From Methanospirillaceae archaeon (GTDB lineage Archaea; Halobacteriota; Methanomicrobia; Methanomicrobiales; Methanospirillaceae): a stretch of 44,599 nt of DNA. Below the pieces are notes generated by a model. That model saw only the letters and a list, made by a program, of their open reading frames with translations. It was not told the origin of the DNA and ran no database searches. The DNA is taken from the NCBI GenBank assembly GCA_016926505.1, contig JAFGOM010000069.1, positions 1 through 44,599 on the forward strand, written 5' to 3'. Below, in pieces: positions 26,656 through 35,370 of this stretch; the first letter of the stretch is position 1; every line of letters begins with the position of its first letter. Position numbers and translations under genes: made by a program.

Positions 26656-27540
26656 ATGAACATGTCTCATAAACCGGTACCGGTTTTATTACCCGGCAGG
26701 AGATCATCTCTTCTTCTCCTCATCCTTATCGGTATGTTTTTTTGTTGTGTTGGTACAGCAGCGGAACAGACACTATATCATCCCGGTTCATCAGGCGGGT
26801 CGGTATCAACAGGAACGGTATATCTCTTCCTGTTCCCGTCAGAACAAAAGAGTGTTTCAGGTGACCTTCTGCTCGGCTATGTTGCAGGCGCAACAGAGAA
26901 TACGGTCGTACTTATCAATGGGAAGGGGAACCCTGATGACCCTTTTATGCAGCTTGATATGATAACTCCTGAAAAATCAGGAATTTTTCTCTATCTAATC
27001 CCGCAAAAAGAACAGGATAAGCGTTATTTTCAGGCAGTTGCGATAACAGGACAGGAGATAATCCCTTCAGAAGTCACTCCTCATTATCCGGTAGATTTTA
27101 ATGCCGGCGCGGGTTCTTTCATTGATTCGGGTACCGGCAGTTCACTGGTGCCGAAACAACCATTTTCACCGGCAGTAACGGTTATTCCTACACCAAAACA
27201 AACCTCTGTTCCGGTAGCAGTTGCACAGTATAGTTCTCTTACTCTCATGGCAGATACCATGAGTCCGACAGTCGGAAGTTCAGTGACTCTTACGGGAAGA
27301 CTGACCGATAGTACCGGAGAAGGAATAGCACGGGCATCAATCGGCATTTTTGTTCCTGAAATATCAGGACAGCCTTCACAGACCCCCCTGGTATCTGCGA
27401 GAACCGGCAATGATGGCAGGTACCAGACGGCCATACAAACGTGGCAGCCGGGAACCGTGGCCATTTACAGTTCGTACAGCGGAGACAGTGTACATATGCC
27501 GGCAAAAAGTAACCAGATTATGATATCAGCCCGTAATTAA
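26656..27540 (+). CDS. Secreted protein with C-terminal Ig-like domain
   Basis: A signal peptide or membrane anchor (RRSSLLLLILIGMFFCCVGTAAEQ) is followed by an uncharacterised beta-rich domain of about 130 residues, a Pro/Thr/Ser-rich linker, and a C-terminal Ig-like or carboxypeptidase-regulatory-like beta domain (SSVTLTGRLTDSTGEGIARA, then GRYQTAIQTW). Such domains are common in methanogen surface proteins. There is no PGF-type sorting tail and no second membrane helix, so it is released or held by the uncleaved N-terminus. TATA-like GAATATAGATAAAC lies just upstream. The specific function is unknown. Confidence 0.7.
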   Translation: MNMSHKPVPVLLPGRRSSLLLLILIGMFFCCVGTAAEQTLYHPGSSGGSVSTGTVYLFLFPSEQKSVSGDLLLGYVAGATENTVVLINGKGNPDDPFMQLDMITPEKSGIFLYLIPQKEQDKRYFQAVAITGQEIIPSEVTPHYPVDFNAGAGSFIDSGTGSSLVPKQPFSPAVTVIPTPKQTSVPVAVAQYSSLTLMADTMSPTVGSSVTLTGRLTDSTGEGIARASIGIFVPEISGQPSQTPLVSARTGNDGRYQTAIQTWQPGTVAIYSSYSGDSVHMPAKSNQIMISARN

Positions 27541-27648
27541 CAGGTCAGAAAGACCTGATAAAAGAGGTATAATCGGAAATTTCTCTTCTTCTCTTTTCAT
27601 ACCCCCGGGATAGATACGGTAAATCATAATCCATATTGCAATTACCGT

Positions 27649-28611
27649 TTATCCCGTTCTTGTGACGGTGTACAAACAAAGACGCTGGATTACATCACGT
27701 CCGGGAGAAACAGGGAACAGGTCTGCAATATCTGATGCTTCCTGTGCATACTTCATGGCATAATCATACGCTGCGATAAGAGAACCTGACTCGAAAACCT
27801 CCCTTGTAAGGGTGCTGATGATATCAGGCTCACGGGATCCGGAAAACCAGGACTCATATTCCGGCATTACTCCTTTTTTCTGAACCAGCAGAATGAGAGG
27901 AAGGGTTATCAGGCCGGAATACAGGTCAGAGGCAGGGTCGGATATTCCCCTTTTTTCGTTCTCGTAATCAAGGATATCATCGCGAATCTGAAACGCAAGT
28001 CCGATTAATTCTCCCATCCGGGTCAGGTTCATGCATGATTCCCGGTCAAACCCTGCAAGAATCGCACCGCAGGCTGCTGATGCAGAAAAAAGCGATGCTG
28101 TTTTTCCTGATATCCAGTCATGATAATCCCCCGGATGAAGAGATCTCCCGATCCTGTTCTGGTGAGCCTGAAGTTCTGTTGTTGTAATCCTCGCAAGTGT
28201 CCGGGTAATGACCGTAAGAACGGGAAATGATCTGCATTCTAAAAAGAGTGCATAGGCCCGTGCAAATAACACATCAGCTGCAAGAACTGCAGATGCAGGC
28301 TCGATTTTAGTATAAAGAGCAGGATGACCCCGCCTCGCAGTATGTCCGTCAACCAGATCATCATGAATCAGGGTGGCCAGGTGCAGTAATTCACAGGCAG
28401 CTGCTGTTTTTATGAGCACCGGGTGTTCCTTTCCTGATAACAGACAACAGAGGAGGACAAGAAGAGCTCTCATCCGTTTCCCTTTTCCTGAAAGAGAGGT
28501 CAATTCGGCATGTACCCCTTCCGGTAGATCTGCAATCTCTTCTGTAATACAATTCCCAACTTCTTCCAGTAAAAAAACAATATGAGATGGTAGTTTCAAT
28601 TCCCGGGTCAT
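27649..28611 (-). CDS. Polyprenyl diphosphate synthase family protein
   Basis: Trans-isoprenyl diphosphate synthase. The first Asp-rich motif is LIHDDLVDG, followed by the Arg pair in ARRGHPA, and the second Asp-rich motif is FQIRDDILDYE. A GKGKRMRALL segment near the N-terminus matches the IPP-binding GGKRIRP site, here altered. Product chain length cannot be read directly. It starts within the radical SAM gene (ATGA, four-base overlap), giving tight coupling in the UbiA-radical SAM-prenyl synthase operon. This suggests a chain made for the UbiA enzyme rather than for bulk archaeol; archaeol GGPP synthesis is a possible alternative. Confidence 0.88.
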   Translation of the reverse strand: MTRELKLPSHIVFLLEEVGNCITEEIADLPEGVHAELTSLSGKGKRMRALLVLLCCLLSGKEHPVLIKTAAACELLHLATLIHDDLVDGHTARRGHPALYTKIEPASAVLAADVLFARAYALFLECRSFPVLTVITRTLARITTTELQAHQNRIGRSLHPGDYHDWISGKTASLFSASAACGAILAGFDRESCMNLTRMGELIGLAFQIRDDILDYENEKRGISDPASDLYSGLITLPLILLVQKKGVMPEYESWFSGSREPDIISTLTREVFESGSLIAAYDYAMKYAQEASDIADLFPVSPGRDVIQRLCLYTVTRTG

Positions 28612-29825
28612 GGTTCCTGTTCCCGTAAAAAACACGCAGGATCCTCATCCAGATAATTTCCGGTGACGGCATAGGCCCTGCCACGACATCCCCCACAGAC
28701 CGACTGATATCTGCATGCCCCGCATGCTCCTTTGAGCGCATCCCGGCTCCGAAGGGCTTTTAACACCGGAGAGTTCTCATATATCTCTTTGAAAGGAGTT
28801 TCCCTGATATTTCCACAGGTTATGGGAAGAAACGGACAGGGAAGAACATCACCATTTGGTTTGATGTAGATAAATCCCCTTCCTGCCGAGCAGCCAAAAA
28901 AGAGATGCTCTGCTATCGATAAGAGAATCCCTTTCCGTATCCCTGCCTTAAAAAGGAGGTTTGCCCAGTATTGCGGACCTGCCACCGGTTCAATCACCGT
29001 AGTCACCTCTCTCTGGCTCTCAGATATCTCCTGTAATAATTGCTGGTTCTTTTCTGTATCCAGTTTTAACTCTGCAATCTCTCTGCCTCTTCCGACAGGG
29101 ACCAGCTGGTAAACGATACAGATAGCAGCCTTCAGTTCATCGGTTAGGGATATCAGATCTCGGGAATATGCAGCATTGTATGCAGCGATAGTGCAGTTAA
29201 TATGCACAGGGATTCCTGCAGCCCGGATATGAGAGATGGCTTCTTTTGCCCCTTTAAATGCTCCCGGGGTTCTCCTGATCCTGTCATGAAGTTCTTCATC
29301 CGGGGCATCAATACTGATGGCTACAATGGCAACTCCAAGATCTTTGAGTTTTTGTGCAATTTCTTTGGTAATAAGACTCCCGTTTGTGGCAATGGTCTGG
29401 GAAAAACCTAATTTTTGAGCATAATTAAGAATCGAAAAGAGGTCATTTCGTAAGAAGGGTTCTCCCCCGGTAAATGCAACCATGCGAAATTGTGGGACCT
29501 CTGCCAGATTATCAAGGAGAGTGAATATCTCAGTGGTTGTAAGCTGGTTTTGTTCATCTGAGCCACTACAACCGGTTGCATGGCAGTGAATACAGGAGAA
29601 GTTACACTGGTCTGTCAGTTCAATAACCGGGTGAGAAGGAAATCCGATACATCCCATCCCCTTTGCACCGGAAGCTCCCGGCAGGCATGAAAAACCATAT
29701 TTTATCACCCAGACCGGCATCTTCCTCCACCCAAGAAGGAGTGCCAGGTACAGAAGGGATAATGTCTGGCGAAAAACAAGGGAAGGCGGTGACCACCATG
29801 GTCGTACTGATTTTTTAGTATTCAT
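28608..29825 (-). CDS. Radical SAM/SPASM protein of unknown substrate
   Basis: A hydrophobic N-terminal helix (about residues 20-45) precedes the radical SAM domain with CNFSCIHCHATGCSG and AdoMet motif FTGGEPFLRND. The C-terminus holds a SPASM-type cysteine set for auxiliary clusters: FGCSAGRGF, DVLPCPFLPITCGN, GACGACRYQSVCGGCRGRAYA and DPACF. That implies at least one extra cluster. Relatives include heme-pathway Ahb enzymes and peptide-modifying enzymes, but flanking genes point to modification of a prenylated aromatic or lipid. The UbiA stop overlaps an AGGTGAT element; the ATG at 29825 lies 12 bases after it. Confidence 0.8.
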   Translation of the reverse strand: MNTKKSVRPWWSPPSLVFRQTLSLLYLALLLGWRKMPVWVIKYGFSCLPGASGAKGMGCIGFPSHPVIELTDQCNFSCIHCHATGCSGSDEQNQLTTTEIFTLLDNLAEVPQFRMVAFTGGEPFLRNDLFSILNYAQKLGFSQTIATNGSLITKEIAQKLKDLGVAIVAISIDAPDEELHDRIRRTPGAFKGAKEAISHIRAAGIPVHINCTIAAYNAAYSRDLISLTDELKAAICIVYQLVPVGRGREIAELKLDTEKNQQLLQEISESQREVTTVIEPVAGPQYWANLLFKAGIRKGILLSIAEHLFFGCSAGRGFIYIKPNGDVLPCPFLPITCGNIRETPFKEIYENSPVLKALRSRDALKGACGACRYQSVCGGCRGRAYAVTGNYLDEDPACFLREQEP

Positions 29826-29838
29826 ATCCGGGATGGTA

Positions 29839-30768
29839 TCACCTCATACCGGCAGTGATAAAAATGATATTTACCAGGCAGAAAAGAAGGATTGTTCCGC
29901 AGCACATTTTTTCCCTGAAGTCAGGATAAAGATATAGACCTTTTTGTATTCCGAAAAGAAGGATAGATCCTCCGATTAGTACTGGTGCCAGGAGCAGCGG
30001 GGCAGAGATATACCCGAGCAGAATCCCGCTAAAAAGAACGGTAATAATGATACACAAACCGTATAGAATGGCACCTTTTTTTAATCCGAATCGTACCAGA
30101 AGATTTCTTTTTCCTGCTTTTTTGTCAGCATAATAATCGGGAAATTCATTGATGATAATGACAGCAGAGATGGATGCAGCAACGGGGATAGAGATCATGG
30201 TCTGCCATACTGAAAAGTCACCTGTCTGCAGGTAATACGCCGCTGCAGGAGCAAGCCACCCGTAACAGAAGGCGATCCAGAGCTCTCCAAGACCTCTGGT
30301 GACCCATCTGACGGGTTGTGCAGAGTACAGGTATCCTCCTGCCATCCCAAGGAGCCCAAGAGGAAGAGTAAGAGGGCCGGTTTGACAGATAAGCCAGAGA
30401 ACAAGTCCGATAACGAGTGCAACCAGGAGGACAGGGATGGTTGCTCTACGAACCTTTTCCGGATTAACGAGTCCCTTCTGTATGACCAGAGATCCCCCGG
30501 CAAATCTGCTCTTCTCTGCAGGATTCCCCAATCCATCCTCTATCTGATCATAATACTCACCTGCATAATAGGCTGCAAGCATGATACAGATAGTTCCTGC
30601 GATGCCGAGAAAAAATACCGGTACTGATATCAGAAAACCATCCTGCACCGCAATCATCGTTCCAAGGAGAAAAGGGAGGATACCAACGGTAAGAAAGGGG
30701 AGCCGTGAAAGAGAACAGATTACCCGTATCGTGAAACAGGCTGATGATACTGATCCGGGAATTTTCAT
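29839..30768 (-). CDS. UbiA/MenA-type prenyltransferase
   Basis: Membrane prenyltransferase with about eight to nine helices. The second metal motif NEFPDYYADKKAGKRNL and the basic EKSRFAGGSLVIQKGL segment resemble MenA-type enzymes, which attach polyprenyl chains to aromatic acids. The first Asp-rich motif is altered: where the family has N-D-x-x-D, this reads GEYYDQIED, keeping only the D-x-x-x-D part. Geranylgeranylglyceryl phosphate prenylation (archaeol synthesis) is the alternative role for archaeal UbiA proteins. It is the first gene of the operon, 13 bases before the radical SAM gene. Confidence 0.82.
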   Translation of the reverse strand: MKIPGSVSSACFTIRVICSLSRLPFLTVGILPFLLGTMIAVQDGFLISVPVFFLGIAGTICIMLAAYYAGEYYDQIEDGLGNPAEKSRFAGGSLVIQKGLVNPEKVRRATIPVLLVALVIGLVLWLICQTGPLTLPLGLLGMAGGYLYSAQPVRWVTRGLGELWIAFCYGWLAPAAAYYLQTGDFSVWQTMISIPVAASISAVIIINEFPDYYADKKAGKRNLLVRFGLKKGAILYGLCIIITVLFSGILLGYISAPLLLAPVLIGGSILLFGIQKGLYLYPDFREKMCCGTILLFCLVNIIFITAGMR

Positions 30769-30933
30769 AAGGTCATGTTCAATCAGATTTTATTTTATAT
30801 CCGGGTATTTCATTTCCTGTCCGGAATTTATGGTAATAATATTTCGAGATCAATCGATCTTTCCGGAACCATGTAATATGTCCTCGTTCTCTTGTGTTTT
30901 TCTCTTATCTGCTGAGTATCTTTCCGTTCTCAT

Positions 30934-31395
30934 TTACGGGAGAGGAATGGTCTTTATATCTGAAAAGGGAATTTCAGGAGAGATTCCAAAGAAGGAAGGA
31001 CTGGCTATCCCCTCAATTCGTATCGTTATTTCACGATCCGTAAACAACGTAAAGCCTGCTTTGAGAAGATCGATATTTTTTGCATGAACGGGAATCGTAA
31101 CAGTATTTATTCCGCGTTCTATGGTAACCTCACCTGAATTCATGGTTGAGAGTGGTTGGTATTCTCCATCATGAAGGAATGAAGCTGAACCAGTGATAGA
31201 GGAGAAAGTGATGCCAAACAGATTTGGATTATCGACCTCAAGTACTATGGAGAGGGTAAGTTCAGAGAGGGAAATGTCCTCAAGGGCAATCTCTTTTACG
31301 GTTATGGTAGGTTCTTTCAGAAGCATACTACACCCTGTGCTCATGCACAATATTACTGAGAGGAGAGTGAGAGCAGAGAGAAGAATATGTTTCAT
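30934..31395 (-). CDS. LEA14-like (WHy domain) lipoprotein
   Basis: The signal peptide ends in the lipobox MSTGCSM, so the mature protein is probably lipid-anchored outside. The rest is one WHy/LEA14-like beta-sandwich (LSIVLEVDNPNLFGITF is the family hallmark, followed by ITGSASFLHDG and TVTIPVHAKN). In plants and other organisms this fold is linked to desiccation or stress; the archaeal role is unknown. ATG at 31395. The TATA box at 31412-31425 would place the transcript start very near the ATG, suggesting a leaderless mRNA. Confidence 0.78.
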   Translation of the reverse strand: MKHILLSALTLLSVILCMSTGCSMLLKEPTITVKEIALEDISLSELTLSIVLEVDNPNLFGITFSSITGSASFLHDGEYQPLSTMNSGEVTIERGINTVTIPVHAKNIDLLKAGFTLFTDREITIRIEGIASPSFFGISPEIPFSDIKTIPLP

Positions 31396-31411
31396 AGTAA
31401 TATACACTTGT

Positions 31412-31425
31412 GCTTTTTATGTAAA
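31412..31425 (-). promoter_or_regulatory. TATA box for the LEA14-like gene
   Basis: TTTACATAAAAAGC on the minus strand is centred about 23 to 26 bases upstream of the ATG at 31395. Confidence 0.45.
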
Positions 31426-31633
31426 GAAACTGATGATCATCATTACAAAAGGATGGTATCAGAGAGGTACTTCAACCGGGTATGAACTGATTTATTCAGA
31501 CCTGATGCAGATAAACCGGTCTCCTTATATGGGAGTTAATAGGGAAATTCGTTTTTTTATCTTCATTCTGAAAATATCTCATGATTCATCAAATTATCCT
31601 CATTTATCAGGTAAATCGATAATCGAAACGAAA

Positions 31634-31643
31634 TATATAAATA
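31634..31643 (+). promoter_or_regulatory. TATA box for the HdeD-like gene
   Basis: TATATAAATA about 25 bases before the expected start; the ATG at 31666 follows almost at once, and there is no Shine-Dalgarno sequence, consistent with a leaderless transcript. Confidence 0.6.
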
Positions 31644-31665
31644 GAAGCATCGCCAAGCAGATACT

Positions 31666-32178
31666 ATGGACACAGACAGGTTATTGGCAGGCGTTATTGC
31701 ATTAATTGCAATAATCTTTGGCCTTATTGCTATTGCAGTGCCGTTTCTCCTCTTTGAACTGCTGATACTGATTATAGGTATCGTACTGCTTATTATCGGT
31801 ATTCTGACTGCAGGAGTGGCGTTATCGCAGGAATCGGGATTGAACAAGACACTTCTTCTCTGTTCAGGTCTCTTGAGTATCATTATCGGGTTACTGGCTC
31901 TTATCTCACCCTATGTTGCAACGATAGCAATTGCGTATCTGATTGCAATATGGCTTGTCATTAACGGTATCATCGCCATTGCCTATGCAGTATCGATATC
32001 CTATGCAAAGCACCGGATCCTTACCGGAATCTGGGGTGTTGTCAGTCTGTTAATCGGTTTATTCCTCTTTGTCAGTCCGATGGTTGGCATTGAACTACTG
32101 GTGCTTATTGTCGGAATTTTCTTTATCATCTATGGTCTTGTTTCTCTTGTGATGGTTGCACTGTACTGGAAGCAGTAA
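31666..32178 (+). CDS. HdeD-like (DUF308) membrane protein
   Basis: A 170-residue protein made almost entirely of six membrane helices arranged as three similar hairpins (repeated GLIAIAVPF, GLLALISPYVA and GLFLFVSPMVG turns), typical of HdeD/DUF308 proteins. HdeD is associated with acid resistance in enterobacteria, but the archaeal role is unknown. It is divergent from the LEA14-like lipoprotein gene, which may reflect shared stress control (inference). Confidence 0.85.
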   Translation: MDTDRLLAGVIALIAIIFGLIAIAVPFLLFELLILIIGIVLLIIGILTAGVALSQESGLNKTLLLCSGLLSIIIGLLALISPYVATIAIAYLIAIWLVINGIIAIAYAVSISYAKHRILTGIWGVVSLLIGLFLFVSPMVGIELLVLIVGIFFIIYGLVSLVMVALYWKQ

Positions 32179-32196
32179 TTTTTTATCCTCTTTTTT
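32179..32196 (+). terminator. Double oligo-U terminator after the HdeD-like gene
   Basis: Two T6 runs (32179-32184 and 32191-32196) immediately after the stop codon. Confidence 0.5.
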
Positions 32197-32556
32197 GTTG
32201 TCATTATTTTCCTGCAGGATACCTTCTCAATAATCTGGTTTATGGAAATATCCCGGAATATCATGATACATCAAGAAACCATATACGATTAAACAGCCTC
32301 TTTTGATTTCTGTGTGATAATTTACCTGATAGAAAGGGGATAAAGAGAACTGAATGATTCATACAGAAATAAACCAACGGAATTACGAAAGAATATCATA
32401 ATCACATGAGTCATGGTTCTGATGGTATGGTTTTTCTCTCATCGATAAAGCTTGAAATTTACTATGGAAGGTGTCAGAAAGATAGCTTTAATTAAGTATA
32501 CCGATGAATGAAAGGTACTCACGGTATAATTAAGTCGTGAAGGAGAGAGGGCTAAT
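32197..32556 (+). promoter_or_regulatory. Intergenic region with twin TTAATTAAG-type elements before a small gene
   Basis: No gene is seen. TTTAATTAAG (32487-32496) and TATAATTAAG (32525-32534) are near-identical, 38 bases apart. Either may be a TATA box, or the pair may be an operator. The second lies about 30 bases before the ATG at 32557, and GGAGAG lies between. Confidence 0.4.
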
Positions 32557-32784
32557 ATGTATAATGCAACGTATCACCCCCTGGAAGGGGATAATCTGAA
32601 AAATATTCTGGATAATGCCAGTGAAGAAGAGAAGAAGGTAATCATGGAGCAGGTCAATGCTGCGACGGCTATAAAGACGAGAAATTATCGGATAACGATT
32701 GTCCCCCCTGACGAGCGGGGCAGGGGTGGAACCTGGTATAACGTAGAGAACGGTATCGTCACCGGTTCATGCAGGGAAGAGTAA
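32557..32784 (+). CDS. Small orphan protein, 75 residues
   Basis: I do not recognise a family. The gene looks real: a good ribosome-binding site (GGAGAG, about 10 bases before ATG), TATA-like elements upstream, and a mixed acidic/polar composition with an amphipathic helix (NLKNILDNASEEEKKVIMEQ) followed by a beta-rich part (YRITIVPPDERGRGGTWYNV). There is no signal peptide, membrane segment or cysteine pair. It is monocistronic. Confidence 0.6.
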   Translation: MYNATYHPLEGDNLKNILDNASEEEKKVIMEQVNAATAIKTRNYRITIVPPDERGRGGTWYNVENGIVTGSCREE

Positions 32785-33098
32785 TCTTTCTTTTCGCCTG
32801 AATCGGATCTTTTCACATAATATTGTTATCTCCTCATTACCAGCAGTTTATGACGGGACGTATTTCAGGTTTCGTTCCGGATATATTTTGTGCAGGATCG
32901 AATATTCCACGCAAGACTGTTTATTATCTCTTTGCCTGACGCCCGGCATTTATCGGATTTTCTCTCTTCTTTATTTCATCTCATCTTATTTTTCTCATTT
33001 CAGAGAGCCGATATTATAAAACCACAGGTATTATCGGCAGAAAGGGTATCATATGTACAGGAGATGATTACCTGTTTAATTTCTTAAAAGACCCGGAG
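32785..33098. other. 314-base gap, no gene seen
   Basis: AT-rich. A TATA-like ATTATAAAAC near 33013-33022 is suitably placed to drive the racemase-family gene with a leader of about 60 bases. No RNA-like structure was noticed. Confidence 0.4.
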
Positions 33099-33809
33099 AT
33101 GAAGACGATTGGTGTTATCGGTGGTATCGGCTGGTCATCCACGATAGTATATTACCGTCTTCTCAATGAGAGAGTGAACCGGAAAAAAGGTGAAAATTAT
33201 TCTGCAAACATTCTCATGTACTCGATTAACTTTGGCACGTTCTCGCAGCAGGAACGTCTTGCCGAGAAGGGGAACTGGAATATATTAACAGATACGATGC
33301 TTGATGCCGCGGAACGACTAAAGTATGGAGGTGCTGATTTTATCATCATCTGTTCCAATACGATGCACACGTTGGCAGATGCAATGGTAAAACATACCGG
33401 ACTCCCGGTGATTCATATCGCTGATGCAACCGGTACAAAGATACAGAAGGCCGGTATGAGAAAAGTCGGACTCATCGGAACCAAATATACTATGGAACAG
33501 GGTTTTTTCCGAAATATTCTCCTGAATCGATACAATGTCTCTGTGATAATCCCAGATGAGTCAGAACGGGAGATAATAAACACCGTAATATTTGACGAAC
33601 TGGTCAAAAATATCCTACAAGAGAACTCAAAAGAGAAGTATCTCACTATTATCGATAATCTGATCAGGAACGGGGCAGAAGGAATTGTACTGGCTTGTAC
33701 TGAGATACCTCTGTTGATTGAGCAGGATGATGTTTCAGTTCCGGTTTTTGATACCCTGACTATTCATGCAGAGGCTGCGGTCGATTATGCACTAAATCTC
33801 TCTGTTTAA
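33099..33809 (+). CDS. Aspartate/glutamate racemase family protein
   Basis: Two-lobed PLP-independent racemase fold. The N-terminus MKTIGVIGGIGWSSTIVYY, the first catalytic Cys in ICSNTMHT and the second in VLACTEIPLL are in place, so a two-cysteine mechanism is plausible. Relatives racemise aspartate, glutamate or hydantoins; the substrate is not determinable here. The length of 236 is typical. The ATG is directly preceded by CCGGAG with almost no spacer, but homology requires this start. It stands alone. Confidence 0.88.
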   Translation: MKTIGVIGGIGWSSTIVYYRLLNERVNRKKGENYSANILMYSINFGTFSQQERLAEKGNWNILTDTMLDAAERLKYGGADFIIICSNTMHTLADAMVKHTGLPVIHIADATGTKIQKAGMRKVGLIGTKYTMEQGFFRNILLNRYNVSVIIPDESEREIINTVIFDELVKNILQENSKEKYLTIIDNLIRNGAEGIVLACTEIPLLIEQDDVSVPVFDTLTIHAEAAVDYALNLSV

Positions 33810-33891
33810 CTTTTTATCAAATGGGTATCGTCAGGAATAAATAATGCCATGTGCAAAAATGACGATTTTTCTCTCTTAAATAGGCATGCTA

Positions 33892-35370
33892 TCACGATTC
33901 CGGTATGATCTCCCTGCACCATGCCCCTTTCGGGACGACCATCTCAAAACGTACACCCTGCCCGTAAACCCCGGTCTCGTGGATAGATATACCGGTAAGA
34001 GAGAGGATCTCCCTGATGAGGAACATGCCGAGTCCGGTGTGTTTCCCATATCCCCTCTGGAAAATTCTCTCTTTTTCTGATGGTTCGATACCAGCCCCGT
34101 TATCTTCCCATACAACAATGATATCGTTCCCTGATTCAACAAGAAAAGAATGGATCGTAGTCACCCGCCGGCCATGCCGGAGAGAGTTATCAAGAAGGTT
34201 AAAAAATACCTTCTGTATCATCGGATCGACAAAGATAAAGACATTCTGTAGATCGGTGATCAAAGTGACTGAATCGGGAACTGATGAATACGGCATAACG
34301 GTATCCAGTGATATCCATGTGGGATCATGAGAGCAGAGTTCCCCGAATGCCCGGGTAAATTCAATCTGGGACTGTATCTCAATGGTTGCCAATTTTATCT
34401 TCTGGAGAGAGGTGAGGAGGCCGGGGTCTTTGTAGTCCATCTCAAGGAGCGACAAATTCCCGAGAATGACCATAACACTGTTGAGGATATCATGCCTGGT
34501 GATTTCAGTCAGCAGGCTTAACTGGCGGTTGGCAATTCTGAGTGCATCTTCAGTTTTTTTCTGTTCGGTAATATCATAACTGATCCCCTGTACGCCTGCT
34601 ATCCTATTCTCAGCATCCCGAATCGGCAGATAACTCTGGGAATGCCATTGCCAGGATCCTTCTTTATGTCTCACCCGGTACACGATGTTACTGGTCTTTT
34701 TTCCGGTTTTTAACGTATTATTGAAATGATCCCGGATAAGGGAGTAATCATCAGGGTGCAGGAAAGAAAGAGCAGGTTTTCCCATCACTTCGTCATATGT
34801 ATAACCTAAAATATCAGTAACATTGGGAGAGATATACGAGACAATACCCTCCGGAGTAAGTGAATAGACGATCTCGCTTGCATTCTCCAAAATCGAGCGG
34901 TATTTCTCTTCGCTCTCTCTGATTGCGTCTTTCGCACGTTTCTTTGCAACAGCCTGCCGTATGCCGTACGCCAGTTCTACAAAAGGCAGTTCTTTTGACT
35001 TACTTTTTTGAAGATAAAAATCGGCTCCGTTATTGATGGCATCAATCAGGATTTCTTCATCCCCTTTACCCAAAAAGAGGATAAACGGGATATCTCCATA
35101 CCGTCTCCTGACCTCTTTCAGAAACGCTATCCCGTCCATCTCCGGCATCTGATAATCAGAGACGACAGCATCGTAGGACTGAATTGAAAATGAGGAGAGA
35201 GCAGATACGGCAGAGGATACGGTATCAACAATGAACTCTCCGGTCTCTTCCAGATGGATTCCTGTTACTGCAAGCATCTCTGGTTCGTCATCAACATACA
35301 GAACCCTGATTGCTTTGTTTGTATCCTGCAACCGTTCACCAAATCTCAGGTATGATTCCTGATCCCTCAT
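33892..35370 (-). CDS. Receiver-PAS-histidine kinase hybrid protein
   Basis: An N-terminal receiver (VLYVDDEPEML, phospho-acceptor Asp in VVSDYQMPEMDG, Lys in LQKSKSKEL) is followed by a PAS/PAC domain (residues about 155-285: YRSILENASEIVYSL, then GVQGISYDITEQ). The kinase has an H-box EITRHDILNSVMVILGN, N-box FFNLLDNSLRHG, G1 box WEDNGAGIEP and G2 GLGMFLIREIL. There is no membrane helix, so it is a cytosolic sensor. The receiver-first order is common in Methanomicrobiales. No dedicated response regulator is adjacent. Confidence 0.92.
   Translation of the reverse strand: MRDQESYLRFGERLQDTNKAIRVLYVDDEPEMLAVTGIHLEETGEFIVDTVSSAVSALSSFSIQSYDAVVSDYQMPEMDGIAFLKEVRRRYGDIPFILFLGKGDEEILIDAINNGADFYLQKSKSKELPFVELAYGIRQAVAKKRAKDAIRESEEKYRSILENASEIVYSLTPEGIVSYISPNVTDILGYTYDEVMGKPALSFLHPDDYSLIRDHFNNTLKTGKKTSNIVYRVRHKEGSWQWHSQSYLPIRDAENRIAGVQGISYDITEQKKTEDALRIANRQLSLLTEITRHDILNSVMVILGNLSLLEMDYKDPGLLTSLQKIKLATIEIQSQIEFTRAFGELCSHDPTWISLDTVMPYSSVPDSVTLITDLQNVFIFVDPMIQKVFFNLLDNSLRHGRRVTTIHSFLVESGNDIIVVWEDNGAGIEPSEKERIFQRGYGKHTGLGMFLIREILSLTGISIHETGVYGQGVRFEMVVPKGAWCREIIPES

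Noticed and set aside
28608-29825. RaSEA partner of ArcS or heme enzyme AhbC/AhbD
   Set aside because: The gene lies far from arcS in a prenyl-lipid operon, and its hydrophobic N-terminal helix does not fit these enzymes well; unproven either way.
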